A stretch of DNA of 64,000 nucleotides from Oreocharis arfaki (taxonomy: Eukaryota > Chordata > Aves > Passeriformes > Paramythiidae): positions 496,001 through 560,000 of the forward strand of contig VZRR01002171.1 of NCBI GenBank assembly GCA_013398015.1. Reading direction: 5' to 3'. This document shows, in pieces, positions 38,176 through 49,499 of the stretch. Position 1 is the first letter of the stretch; every line of letters begins with the position of its first letter. The notes below the pieces were generated by a model. That model saw nothing but the letters and a program-made list of their open reading frames with translations. It ran no database searches and was not told the DNA's origin. Position numbers and translations under genes: made by a program.

Positions 38176-38293
38176 AGGGCTGAAATCCAGAAGAGCATTT
38201 AATTTAAGTATGTGAATAATCCTATTGAAGTAATTTAAAGTAATCGTATGCTTAAGTTAAGTGCGTGCTTAAAAGCTTTGCTAGGCTGGGGCA
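38176..38293. mobile_element. MITE-like relic, near-palindromic
   Basis: About 118 bp. The left end (AAGGGCTGAAATCCAGAAGA) and the reverse complement of the right end (GCTTTGCTAGGCTGGGGC) are imperfect inverted termini. Inside, TTAAGTATGTGAATAATCCT is followed by the roughly mirrored GTAATCGTATGCTTAAG. I recognise this as an abundant short near-palindromic repeat of amniote genomes, probably a non-autonomous DNA transposon. I do not recall the family name with certainty. It has no coding capacity. Confidence 0.55.
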
Positions 38294-41200
38294 TGGCCTG
38301 TCCCACTCCCTTGGACACCATAGAGAATCAGATCTGTTGTCAAGAGATCTACCACATCCAGCAGGATTGCTTCTCATGCCTTCTGAACTTGGATCTTGTC
38401 AGCCAATTTATCCTGTAGCTATTAGTATTTCATGCCATGTGAAATACCCCAAAATATTGAAGAGAAGGTTCTCAAGAGGTTAAAAAGTATAAAATGTGAA
38501 AGATGTAAGTGAAAATTTCAAATATGACGCAAGTGATAAAAAAGTAATTAAAGAAATTATTAATGCTAAAAACAAATATGTTTTGTGTTAGGCAAGCATA
38601 TGCCTGGGATTTGCCTGTTACCAAAACTGCAGTACACAGAAACAGTGAAAAATCCCTGTACATTACAAAGCTGCTGGAGTACCAAATTTAAACATGCTTT
38701 TTTTTTCCTGTCCACATTCGGTATAGTCAGTTTGTTCTAAAGGCCATCCCTTTTTGGTTCTAATGTCCTGTGTTCCTTGGTTTTGTTTTTGATTGTGGTT
38801 TTTGAGAAAGTAAACATCCTGGATACAGTTTGACAGAAGATATTATCACACAGATGATATATGTTACATTTAGAAGCTGATAAAAGGGATTTGGATTTCC
38901 CTTGCTCTGCTGCAGTGTTGATGATGTTTCAGAAAATTTAATATAAAAGGACTTTATATCTTTTTATAATTTTAGCTATTTAAGACCACTATCAAAACCT
39001 GGTTTTGAATCAATGTATAGGTGTCAGGAACGTGCATGATACTAACTCTCTCTTGTCTGTACTGCAAAAGAAGTAGGCTGTGTTATACCATAGTTTGTGA
39101 ACTATGCTTTATATTTTTGAAATGCTATTATTTGCCCGGTTAATTCAGTTTTAACTGTCCATTCAATTTCAAAATATGAGTGAGTTCTGTTTACCCAATT
39201 TCTTACTGGGTGGATGTTGTGGTATATGCCAAGTATATTTACAGTTTAAAAGGATGATGGTTCAGCAAACTTACTGCATAATAATCCTTACTTCATTGTT
39301 ATACTGTAAGTGGTTAAAGCCAAGTGTACATGAATATATAATGTGCTCCTCCAGTTTTGTAGCATAGCAATACATTATACTGTTGAGCTACTAAGACATT
39401 TATTCCAAAGGAAATGCAGAGAGTGATTTAGAAATGCCAATAACAATAATGCAATTACAGTTGCAAAACATCTTAGTTGACCAAACAAATCTTTTCTAAA
39501 TGCACCTAGAATATTTCTTTAGCACATTTAATTAAGTATATATTCAGCATATTTAGTTTAGGACCCAATTAAGCACCAGAAGCATGGCGGTATAAAATAC
39601 AGCGCTTGCCTTCCAGGCACTCCGGCTTAAATTCAGCAACAGTTGCATTTGAAGCTGTAATGCTGCTGCAAAGATGGGAAAGACAATACAGGCACAAGAG
39701 GCCATATTGCAAAGTGGCAGTGGTATCTACAGTAATTATAGCAATCATTCAGATGTTCTAGCAGTTGATATGGCTGAACTTTAGACAGGTTGCAGCTCTT
39801 CATTTATTAATGCAATATTTTTTCTTTATGAATTTCTCACATCAGTCTCTTCCTTGTACGTGTGCAATTAGTTGAGTTAGATTTTCTTCAGCTTTTTAGG
39901 AATGGATCCTAGTGCAGTATTTACAACCATCTTTGCATCTCTGGTTTGTATATCAATGTGTCAAGATGTCTCAGAGGCAAAGAGCAGAACACATGCAGCA
40001 AAAGTGACAGTGACATGAAGTTACATCGCTCCAAACAGTAAATCATGATGCTGAAGAAGCAGAAGACTTTGACAATAAGGTCTAAACAGAAGGACATTTT
40101 GACCTACAACATAACACCAGATTAATGACTTGCTGATACTAACTGGCCATATTTCCAGTGGCTGATAAAAAGCTGCTGTTGATGTTTGTCCAGCTCCTAT
40201 CCTATAAGGTCTGGGTGCCAGGCAGGGCGAGGCAGGAAACAGTGCTCAGCAGGCATGCCAGAAGTGACTCTCACTTGGGTGGACAAAGGGCACCATCCAG
40301 CTTCCCATTTCAGCAGGGTCCCACGCTCACAGGCATTGCCAGCTACCAGGCAATATTCGTATGTTCCCTCTGGTACTTTCCAAGGCACTTGCACATGTGC
40401 CAGGAAATCACTTGTCTCCTCCTATAAAGAAAAGTAGCACTGTTTGTGCCTGGCTGTGTGTTTCTGTCTGGCTCCCCTCACTCACAGGCCAGCTGAGCAG
40501 CTCCTTGAGCGCAGGGATTTTCATAGCTTCATCTTCCCCTTGCATTGTTGTGGCTAGTAAAACTGTCAGTTTTCTTGTGCTGTCCTTGGTGTGGTGCAAA
40601 GCTTTATATCAGGGTTAGAGGAGCAAGGTGCCTTTGTGGTGAGTGGTGCCTGCTGAAGTCTCCTCTAGAACTGATGGGAGGGCTGTGCTTGAGTTCAGGA
40701 GTGGGTGCCAACGCTGGACGTGGTGTAACTAATGGCAGTGGCTCTGATCTCAGAGACAATGAGATCTTGTATGACTACCATAATTGATGTGTGTTTTCAG
40801 GATGGGCATATGGTACATCTTTCTGAGATGTTTTTTCCAATGTTGACTGATGGTTTCTGTTACAGCAGCATGTCCTTAAACTCTGGTGTATGGCTGAGGT
40901 TTAGGTTAGGCAAACAGTGGGAAAATGCTAAAAGAAAAAACCTCTGAATGTCTCGTAAAGGGTTTCTTGCCCTTGAAAAATTGATAGGCTGTCATTTAAC
41001 CTTGTGGCACCTCTTCAAGCTGTCAGTCAGCCACTGAATATTTGAGACTTGTGAAGTATGATAGAGAGTAACAAAATGGTATCTGCTCATTCAAAATTGT
41101 GAGTATTGGATTAATCTCTTGAAGTATGTTGATAACAGATGGAATAAAAGATCATATGGCACAGATCACATAGGGTAAGGTTAACCCCAGTGTCCTGTTC

Positions 41201-41965
41201 AGTGTCCCTTTTCTCGTTTAATGCCACTGCTAATTAACTGGCACAAGTGTTTGCAGCCGTATGTGGGATGTTGCTGAAATCCTGCTGACTTTTGGCATAC
41301 CTTGATACAATTGCTACCTGTACAGTACTGCCTGGTTTGGTTTACTTTAGTTTTGTGCTTGGGGCCCTTAGTAAAAGGCTCTTAAATTTACCCATTTCTT
41401 GTGTGTTTGCAAGTGGGGGAGGTTCAGTTGCCTCATCAGGAAGTTGGTGAGCTGCTCTTCTTTTTGGTCTGTGTTTGCTTCTCTGGCAGCAGCAGAACAG
41501 GTCAGATCAAACTGAAAAAGATACAGCTCCTAACATAGAGATGCTGGTCTTCTCCCCAGGTTTGCTTTTACATTTTGCACTTCATGTAAAATATATCAGG
41601 GCCTGAAATAGGAACTATGGCACAGAGCCCTTAGTTTGTTATAAACAGGGGGATGGTATTTCATGGGAGCACAGCTGTGGTTTAAGTTTAGTAGATTGCA
41701 CAGTAAACTTTTGTCTCCAAAATTTCATTTAGGTTCAGGGTAAAATGATGGGTTTTTTTCTTGCTAAGCAAAGGAAGAGCTTCCTGCCTTTGTTTATCTA
41801 AATACTTGCATTTTAATATATTTATGTATTTCTTTTGTGGCAGTAAATGCCAAATACATTTATGAGTCTTTGTATTCAAGAATAACAGGAACATCCCAGA
41901 GATCTGGTCCCATATCTCTTCTGCTTATGCCATTTCCATGACTTATTTAGTGATGTGACACCATC
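38294..41965. other. Anonymous non-coding DNA, nothing recognised
   Basis: No exon, RNA gene or clear transposon was identified. Several short frames overlap at 40150-40950, a slightly GC-richer stretch, without any recognisable protein. Confidence 0.65.
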
Positions 41966-42442
41966 AAAAATATTATGTACAATTCAGGTCATCTGTGTGC
42001 ACAAATGATAAATTCAATTTAAAATGGGTACCAAGAAGATCAGAGGAATGGAGAGCCTGTCTTGTGAGAGGAGACTTAAAGAGCTTGGCTTGGATACCCT
42101 AGCAAAACAAAGGCAGAGAGAGGATCTGATTGCTTACCATAAATACTTCAGAAGGATAAACACCAGGGAGGGAAAGGACTGTTCAAGCTACAAAACAATG
42201 TTTCCACAAGAATAAAAGGGTATAAACTAGCCATGAGTAAAGGCAGGCTGAAAATGGGAGAAAGTTCAGACCATGAACAGTGAAGTTCTGAAGAGCCTGA
42301 TGCTGATGGCAGCAAGGGATTTTTCTTATGGGAGCTGGTGAGTGCTTTCCAAGAGGAAATGCACCACATTGTAGGCTGTGACACTAGGGGCCTGGATTTG
42401 ATGACTGAGAAGATCGTTTTCATCCCTGAGTCCCTATTGCCC
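41966..42442 (+). mobile_element. CR1 LINE 3' fragment of an older lineage
   Basis: About 480 bp. Its start (AATATTATGTACAATTCAGG) corresponds to the CR1 RT region just before the QRRA motif. The frame at 42024-42215 then gives GMESLSCERRLKELG and RQREDLIAYHKYFRRI, typical CR1 RT C-terminal words. Downstream the sequence degrades through the 3' end (near GATGACTGAGAAGATC, about 42400-42415) and is lost around 42442. It differs clearly from the copy at 17713-18995 and matches the lineage common in turtles and crocodiles as I remember it, which suggests an older insertion. It cannot encode a functional protein. Confidence 0.85.
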
Positions 42443-43210
42443 TATTTAGTGCAAGGTTTGTGTTGTATAGATATGCTGGCAGGGCTCCTTTCCCCCTCTT
42501 CCATCTAAGAGGGGTAGATACCAGGCTGTGACTTGCTTTTCTCTCTGAGCATCATACTGCTGAGATTAGAATCAGGACTTAAAAGAAGATACAAGAATAC
42601 GTAACGCTGTGATCTTTCAGAGAATGTTTTATTTTCATCTCTGTTTCCTTTCTCACACACGTGTGATGCAGGGAGATGTTACTCCTTTGTTATGCCAATG
42701 TTACTTTTCTGTCAGCTTTTTGGCATGCAAAATTAGGAAAGAAATTGTCCTGGTGTTCAACTATAGACCCACGGACTGGGAAATTCTCCTGCTCTCTACA
42801 TGTAGCAGTACAAGGCTATTCTTCAATCTGAAGGAGCTATAGAAGGCAACACATTATGTTGGCAATTGTTGCAGTGAATGCTGCATCGTCTGGCAAGAGG
42901 CTCAGCTTGATGTGGACAAAAAGTGAATTTCTCCTTTGTGCCTACATCCTTAGCTCCCTTGTGATGAAAATAGAACCTGCTTTAATCTTCCTGAGGCTGA
43001 CGGAAAGATATCTTGCAGACTGCAAGTCAGCAGTTGCCCACACAATTGTTTGGCAAAATCTATTTTTAAAAGTCCATAAATTCCGCAACTAGACAACCCG
43101 GGATTTAACGAAAAAACATCGTCACTAATGTACTATCCTTTTAAAGAAAGACAATACTTTCTCCTCCCCTCCTTTTCTCTTGTGGAAAACCTGCCTATTT
43201 CAAAATGTGA
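42443..43210. other. Anonymous DNA upstream of the CpG island
   Basis: No gene recognised. Short frames (42609-42842, 42856-43092) are in AT-rich sequence and show no known domain. If the CpG island is a plus-strand promoter, this is its upstream flank. No TATA box in a convincing position was seen. Confidence 0.55.
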
Positions 43211-43515
43211 GTGCCGAGAGCCTCTGAGGAGCGCATCAGGCCAGGTGCTGCCCCTCCGCTCGTGCTCCAGCGGGTTCGCAGCCCCCGCGGATGGCCGGGC
43301 TGGCGGCGCTCGCTGCGCCGCGGACGGTGCGGAGCGGCTGGCGGGGAACGAGATCCCCGCAGCGACACCTCGGCACATCGCATGCGAGCAGCCTGCCCGG
43401 GCGTGCGTCAGCGGGGCTGGAAATACAAACTAGGAAATCAGGTTAAGCCTCTTCACGGTTGTCGTTCCCCTGCGCATACCCTTCTTTCCTGCTCACTGGA
43501 GTGCGCTTCGTGGGA
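43211..43515. promoter_or_regulatory. CpG island, candidate promoter or first exon
   Basis: By direct count about 29 CpG dinucleotides fall in roughly 210 bases (43211-43420). More follow to about 43515. The rest of the window is strongly CpG-depleted, so this stretch has probably escaped germline methylation, the usual sign of a promoter or a CpG-rich enhancer. Frames open on both strands (43133-43378 and 43195-43383 on minus; 43128-43433 and 43211-43564 on plus) are Arg/Pro/Ala/Gly-rich, as expected from GC-rich DNA, and none is recognised as a protein. A modest plus-strand donor, CAG/GTTAAG, has its GT at 43442. Direction of transcription is undecided. Confidence 0.7.
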
Positions 43516-44389
43516 AGCTTTTGCTGACTATGGAGTCCAACTCACAATTTTTTTCACTTATTAAAGTTGCAGACTCAGAATGAGTTAAAATTGTCTGTCC
43601 TTACCACTGTTCAAAAACCTGGAAGAGGTAAAAACATACTGTGCACATGAGTCACCTACACTAAACACCATTTGAAAATACAGCCCCGGGCTTTGATCTA
43701 CAGGCTTGTATTATTTTTCCTGTATTTTAAATCATTCACAAGTGGTTTTCAGGTTGGCCTGAAGGTCTTTTATGCAGAAAATTGTACAGACTACCTGAAT
43801 TGAATCTGTAGTGCGGAAGTTTATTTGACTCTCTAGCTTTACACGTAAGAATTTCGTATGTGAAAGGGTTATTTGTGCATGAATGAGCTTGCACTTCAAA
43901 CTTAAACTGTTTATGTAAATAGGCAAATCTTACTGTACATCCTCAGTGCAGAAGTCTCCTTTTTGAATTAACAACTCCTCCACTCAAAAAAACCCTCCCC
44001 CCCAAACCTAAAACCAACAACCCAGAATGAGAAGTGATTATGATAGAATTATGGTTTTCAACGTGTATTATTATATGTGCCTACATTTAGATTCCCAAAG
44101 GGACCAATTTACTAATATTAAGTATTCTTGCAATAAATGGGATGTGGTAAAGAGAGCTGCATTTTTTTTTTTAACTTAAGAGTTGAATTTCAAATGAATA
44201 ATAGTAGCACTGGAGTTCCAAATGAGTGGGACTTTTTCCTAAACCTCTTATTAATTAGAAATTATCATAAGGCAAAATATCTGCATTAATTTGCCAAAGG
44301 GAGAATAAAGATTGGTGTATTGCAGTACTCACAAACTTGTTCTGATGGTGCTGCAATGCACAAAACTTCTAATAAATTGGGGAAAATGA
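43516..44389. other. Anonymous AT-rich DNA, nothing recognised
   Basis: No gene or repeat family was seen downstream of the CpG island. There are short poly-C and poly-T runs near 43997 and 44162. Confidence 0.65.
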
Positions 44390-44660
44390 TGAATTTGACA
44401 ACAGGCAATTAATGCTAATCTTTCCCTTTGCAGGGGTACATTTTATGCTGGTGCTGTAATAGCAGAATTATTAGCTCTTCTACTTTGCTTTCAGCCATAC
44501 TGCATGCAGCATTCTGCAGTATGTTGTAGTAATCTGTGAAACGCCTCCTCAATATAATGGTTGTGGCACACAACACCACGTAGATGAATTTGGAGATAAT
44601 CCTTTAGACAGCAGACCGAGTAAGACTGCTTGCGTACTTTTACTGTCCCCTTTGTAAACT
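44390..44660. promoter_or_regulatory. Candidate enhancer-like segment with hairpins
   Basis: Visible words: ATGCTAAT (44412-44419, POU/octamer-like) within an AT-rich homeodomain context, then CATACTGCA (44496-44504) with its exact reverse complement TGCAGTATG (44515-44523), then GTTGTG (44560-44565) paired with CACAAC (44569-44574), which includes a RUNX-like TGTGG. The make-up resembles a conserved developmental enhancer. This is inference from motifs. Confidence 0.25.
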
Positions 44661-44869
44661 CCTTGTCTTCGGCACTGAGAAGATGCTTTCAGAATAGGTT
44701 GCATTGTATTCTTGAGCAGCTCATTGTTGTGAGTCTGAAATTTGGATGGATGTGATTCATTTTCTGAGGAAAAGAGCTGAACACTTACTGAAGCAAATGG
44801 CAGCTTTTTATAAAGCTAATTATTCAAATTTTACTTAATATATAATTAAAATAATGTTAAACTATTGCC

Positions 44870-44883
44870 AAAAAAAAAAAAAA
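44870..44883 (+). repeat. A14 homopolymer run
   Basis: Fourteen A in a row after AT-rich sequence. It could be an old retroposon tail, but no element could be identified upstream. Confidence 0.9.
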
Positions 44884-45261
44884 GCCCTATAATTTCTTGT
44901 GGTTGTAATGGTGTCTTGTTAGTAAACTCTTGTTCTTCTGAATACCCCATGCATGAAATAGAGCATGGGACACATTCAGAGTTATTTGTGAAATTATCTC
45001 AATGTAGAGCTGACATATATCATAAAAATAAATAGCTTAATGTGTTTGTGTGCATTGTGAGTGAGGATTTAATTTTTTTAATTCCCTATTGTTCCTCTTT
45101 TTAATTTCTGAGCTGTTTCATATTGGAATAGACCCAGGCACAATGGGAAACTACAATAATATTTAGGCATTGAATATTTGCAGCTTTGGTTGTATTTCTG
45201 TTGCCATTTTAGTTGGTAGGAGAAAAGATACGCACAGATATGTATCAGATTTTTTGTTTTT

Positions 45262-45324
45262 CCCCTTCCTTCCTTCCTTCCTTCCTTCCTGCCTTCCTGC
45301 CTTCCTTCCTGCCTGCCTTCCCCC
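45262..45324 (+). repeat. Pyrimidine microsatellite (TTCC)n
   Basis: Six perfect TTCC units (45266-45289) continue as a degenerate TTCC/TGCC array to about 45324. It explains the Phe-Leu-Pro-Ser repeats of the plus-strand frame and the Arg-Lys-Glu-Gly repeats on the other strand, which are not genes. Confidence 0.95.
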
Positions 45325-45664
45325 TCTCCATTAGGAATCTCCCCTCCAGTGCAAAGTATTTAGTAAACAAATTCTGTTCTTTTCTTTGTGTGTATGTAGA
45401 TACAAGATAAAGATGATTTGTAAAGATACAAAACCCCATGTGAGTTCATGTATCAGTGCTGACTGACAAAGCCCACTGCTTCCTGACCTGAGCTGTGGGA
45501 TTACCAGAAGACAATAGCCACATTGTTTGGAACAGAGGTTAAGGAGCTGGTTTAGCATTACTGTCATTCTCTAGATTGAAATTAATTTCAAAACTAATTA
45601 TAATGCTCGCTTCTACTATTCCTTTTCTTACTTGTGAATCTAGCTGCATCTCATGTATTTTTAG

Positions 45665-45681
45665 ATATATATATATATATA
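45665..45681 (+). repeat. Microsatellite (AT)8
   Basis: Eight and a half AT dinucleotides followed by ACATTTATATA. Confidence 0.95.
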
Positions 45682-47690
45682 CATTTATATACGCATTTTT
45701 TCTTCTCCTGTCTTACCAAACATCTCCACCAAAAGCCATGTCCTCCTTCATTAGCTAGAAGTGTCAAGATGCCAAAGGGCCATATTTGTGTATTACTTTA
45801 ACCTGTAGTTTCAGTAGCAAAAACAATAGCCATCTACATTTGTTTGTTTACTTTTACAGGCCACTGTAAAGCAATTGCTTGTGTTGTCCTGTATGTCTGA
45901 CATGAAATAATTCAAGTGTTGCATTACTTCCATCACCCAGTGGTCACTAGACCATCCAGTGGGCACAGCAAATCATGCTCCTAGTCTAGCTCAAATAGCT
46001 GAGCTGAACCCAGGGGATCTTGGCATGAACAGTGGGAAGAGGAAATTGCCTGTATCAGGCTGGAGAGAAGGGAAGAAGTCTAGATGAGATTTCAGATTAT
46101 GTTGCTTGGTTTCTGGAGTGCTTGCAGGTTTATTGTATATATAAGAAAATATAAAAGTTCTCTTGTGCCTGCACATGCACACAAATGCCTCATGGCATGT
46201 GTAGGTAATTTCTTCTGTGTTCAAGACACCGGGGTATATGAACCATTATTCTGTTGGATTCTGATGTACCAAGTTCAGTGGGAAGCTCTGTGTAGCACCG
46301 TGCCAAATTCTGCTGGAGCAGTGGGGAGCCAGTAGTGGACCTTCTGTAAGCCCAAGTAGTCCCGTAGACCAAAAGTCTCTCAGAGGAATATTCTAAACAT
46401 GAGCTTTTCGGTGAAGGAATAGGAGGGTTATAAAGGTGTAAGAGGCAGACACAGTCCATTAGGTCTCCCTAGATGAGTAGCTCTCCTCACAGTACACTGA
46501 AGTAGCTGAGGGAGGAGAGTGGAGATTTCTGTAGCAAATCAGAGAGTTTCTCTGCCAGCAGCTAAATCCCATATGGGAGCATCAGCTGCACTTCCAGACA
46601 GGAGTGGAGTCCTGTGGCTGTTGGAGAGACAGTGTTAGTTCCAGCCTTAAGATTGCTGCAACTCCCCACAGGGCTTTCCAACCAAGAATAAATCTGTTAT
46701 TCTCTGACACAAACTGCTGAAGCTGGGTCTTCCCCATCTGCACAGTGCCCCTTTTTCCCCTGAACACAAATAAGGCGTCTCTTGCCTTCCAGAGCTCCCA
46801 TGGTTCAAGCAGGAACTGGTATTTTCCACTGGGTTAGGTTCTGTGAGCATTGCATATTCTTTTTACTGTATTTTGCTCTGCAGACCTGCTCAGGAGATGG
46901 GGGACATTCTTACATTGCATACATACGGTACGGCCCAGGACTGCTTGTTGAGTTCTCATATGCAATGTTACTTCACATTTGTTAGCAGGCTATTTGTGCT
47001 GCATCTCAAAAGTCACTGCAGTGCTCACTGTGAAGGTGCCCCATAGACGTTGATACTGCAATTTTTTTGCAAGGAGCAAAGATCATTACATTTTTAAATG
47101 TTCATTTAGGATTCTGATGTAAAGCCAGGAGAAAAACCTAAAAGAATCTAAGTTAAGGCAGGACTAGTTCCATGCTAGAATAGCTGCAAATAGTAAATTA
47201 TACACTTAGTTACATTTGATTGAGGGAGTTTATTGCTCATGTGAGCAAAATGTCTAGCCCCAGGCACCGCGCAGGTAGTTACTGTGCAAGCATACCACCT
47301 GCAGTCATGCCAGAATACCCAAACCCCCCGATACCACAGTGTTTGCTGTCCTGAATAGGAATTGGAGGTCATGCCAGATTGCGGTGCAGTGCAGTGAAGT
47401 GGACTAGAAAGAGGCCACCCACCTCATTTGCACTTGTGCCTTTCGGTAATAGGTGCTTGAATGTCAGTGGGTGGTGATAAAAGGCTGATTTACTCACCCC
47501 CAGTGCTGGGTGCACCCCCTTTCTGCACGTGCACTGGAGATCATAAAGTCGGAGAGACTCCCCACTGTACTGAGGCCTCTACGTTATTTTTATATCTTTT
47601 TTTTAAAATTATTATTTAATCTTGTATGCTCCAGTTGAGCTACATTAATGGATTAGAATACAGCATGATCTTAGGAGAATTCTACTACAA
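45682..47690. other. Anonymous non-coding DNA, nothing recognised
   Basis: No gene or named repeat was identified. Short overlapping frames at 46084-46985 carry no recognisable domain. Confidence 0.65.
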
Positions 47691-47723
47691 TAGATAGATA
47701 GTTGGGTGGACAGACAGACAGAT
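47691..47723 (+). repeat. Compound (TAGA)n / (CAGA)n microsatellite
   Basis: Two and a half TAGA units (47691-47700), a short spacer GTTGGGTGGA and three CAGA-type units (47711-47722). Confidence 0.85.
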
Positions 47724-47899
47724 GCAAGTTTAAAGCACAAGAGGATTTGCATATTTAGTTCTGCTTTACAGCCTCCTTTAGAGAATGGGATTAATGATCT
47801 GCTAAATTATCACAGTTGAGAGTCTTCAGCATTAGCGTGAATGCATATCCTGCTAGAGCTAGTTTTACAACTTTTCTAGAGACATTTACAAATCTTACT

Positions 47900-47927
47900 G
47901 GGGGCAAGGGAGGGAGGGGAGCGGGGG
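47900..47927 (+). other. Predicted G-quadruplex motif, five G-tracts
   Basis: Tracts of five, three, three, four and five G are separated by CAA, A, A and AGC (47900-47904, 47908-47910, 47912-47914, 47916-47919, 47923-47927). This fulfils the usual rule for an intramolecular G-quadruplex with short loops. It lies in otherwise unremarkable DNA with no gene nearby. Confidence 0.8.
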
Positions 47928-49499
47928 ATATCTGGTTGTTGACAAAGCAGCTGGTGACTCAAGGAGAAAAGAGAAAAATCAGAAAGCCATCCCTTTTCTG
48001 GCATGTCTAAGAGCCTTTCCATCACCCACTGCATGCATTTAGAGAGAGAGTACGAAGAGTGTTCTCCAAGGACTGTTTGCTTTTTGGGTACTCGAGATGC
48101 TATGTTAAACACTCAACTGCAAGTTGGCTTAGAGAAATGTCTTCCAAAAACATTTATTTGAAAAGAGATAAAAAAGCTCATAAAGACAAGTGAACTTAAG
48201 ATGTCTAGCACACCTTTTGGTCCCTGATTTTAAAGATTTTAAAACGTGGTTGAATAAGGTGTTCTGAAAAGGACTAGGGGCAAATGCAACTACTGTCTTA
48301 GACAGCACCAGCCTCATAAACTTCCTTTTGATCTAGCCATTAAAAGAAAGAACATTACTTGGCACATTTCTTGGTTACACATACTGCATTCTTTGGTCCC
48401 ATTAAATAATAATGAATAATAAATGGCATAGTTTGGAACAAAATTCTGCACAGCTCAGTAAGAGAAGTGGGCTAACATACCTTCCACCTCTCATGGAGGG
48501 AGACGTGAGTGCATCCTAGCAGCCTGCCTAGGGTTAGAGGTCTTAAAAAAGCAGGGAGCTGTTTCCAGCCATTTCACTGTTGTGTAACAGTGGTTTTGAC
48601 CTGCATTAGCAGAAGAGAAAACACACACAGGTTTCAGTTAGGTAGGAAAAAAGAGTTCTGGCTTCTGAGATGACACTAGCAAGACTCCCCACGGTATCTA
48701 GACTGTATCCTAGAGGTGATTGTTCACAAAAACAATGCAGGAACTTAGGCCACTTAATCTTAGGAAACAAATTTATGGCCCTAGATTTGTTCAACTTAAT
48801 GTAAGGACTTAAGAGCACAGTTGGTTTTGATTCCCTGTGCAGTGAAGAGAATGAGACAGATACATCCGTAAAGTGATTCAAGTTTCAGCTGAGCCAAGAG
48901 GTGTCCGTTTATGTCCACTGACTGTACGCAACCCAGCCTCTCTATGTAAGTCTTAATGTGAGTCCCCCTTTTCCTTAACTCCAGTACCCACGAGAGCAGG
49001 TATTTATGTAATACTCAAGAGACCTGCAAGTGCCAGGGAAGGAATGTCTTTCTGTTATGCAGTTTTTCTCTCTTTGCTGAAGGTGTCTTGCTGAATGAGT
49101 GAGAGACTGATCATCATTCTTGGCAAGCCAGGGCCTAATCCAGCCACCCCTCGTCTTCAGGACAAGGTCTGTGCGAGCAGCCTCTGCAGCTGGCCTGAGC
49201 TGACTGTTGGCAAATGGGTACCAAACACTTGCCTTTTCCTCCCTTCTGTTTGGAATGCCCTAGCTTCACCAAGCTTCTTTGACAACATCCTTTTTGGCTT
49301 AGAGGGCTCTTATATGGGAGAGTGTTAGGTGCCCATTGGCAGCTTAATGTTACAGGGATGAACACTTACCGAACACTTAGCAGTAAGGTTCAAAATCCAG
49401 ATCTCCTCCTCAGGGGGCAAAACTTGCTGGTTTAGAACGTACGGATGGAGAGTGTTGCTATTTATAAGGGAAGAGATAATTCAGGAAAATAAAACAAAA
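47928..49499. other. Anonymous non-coding DNA, nothing recognised
   Basis: No gene, RNA gene or clear repeat was identified. Short frames only. Confidence 0.65.

Noticed and set aside
42024..42215. 63-codon frame as a small gene
   Set aside because: It is the reverse-transcriptase C-terminal part of a CR1 relic.
44496..44523. MicroRNA precursor
   Set aside because: The stem is 9 bp and pairing does not extend outwards. A precursor needs a much longer stem.
45213..45439. Phe-Leu-Pro-Ser repeat protein or Arg-Lys-Glu-Gly repeat protein
   Set aside because: Both are translations of the (TTCC)n microsatellite.
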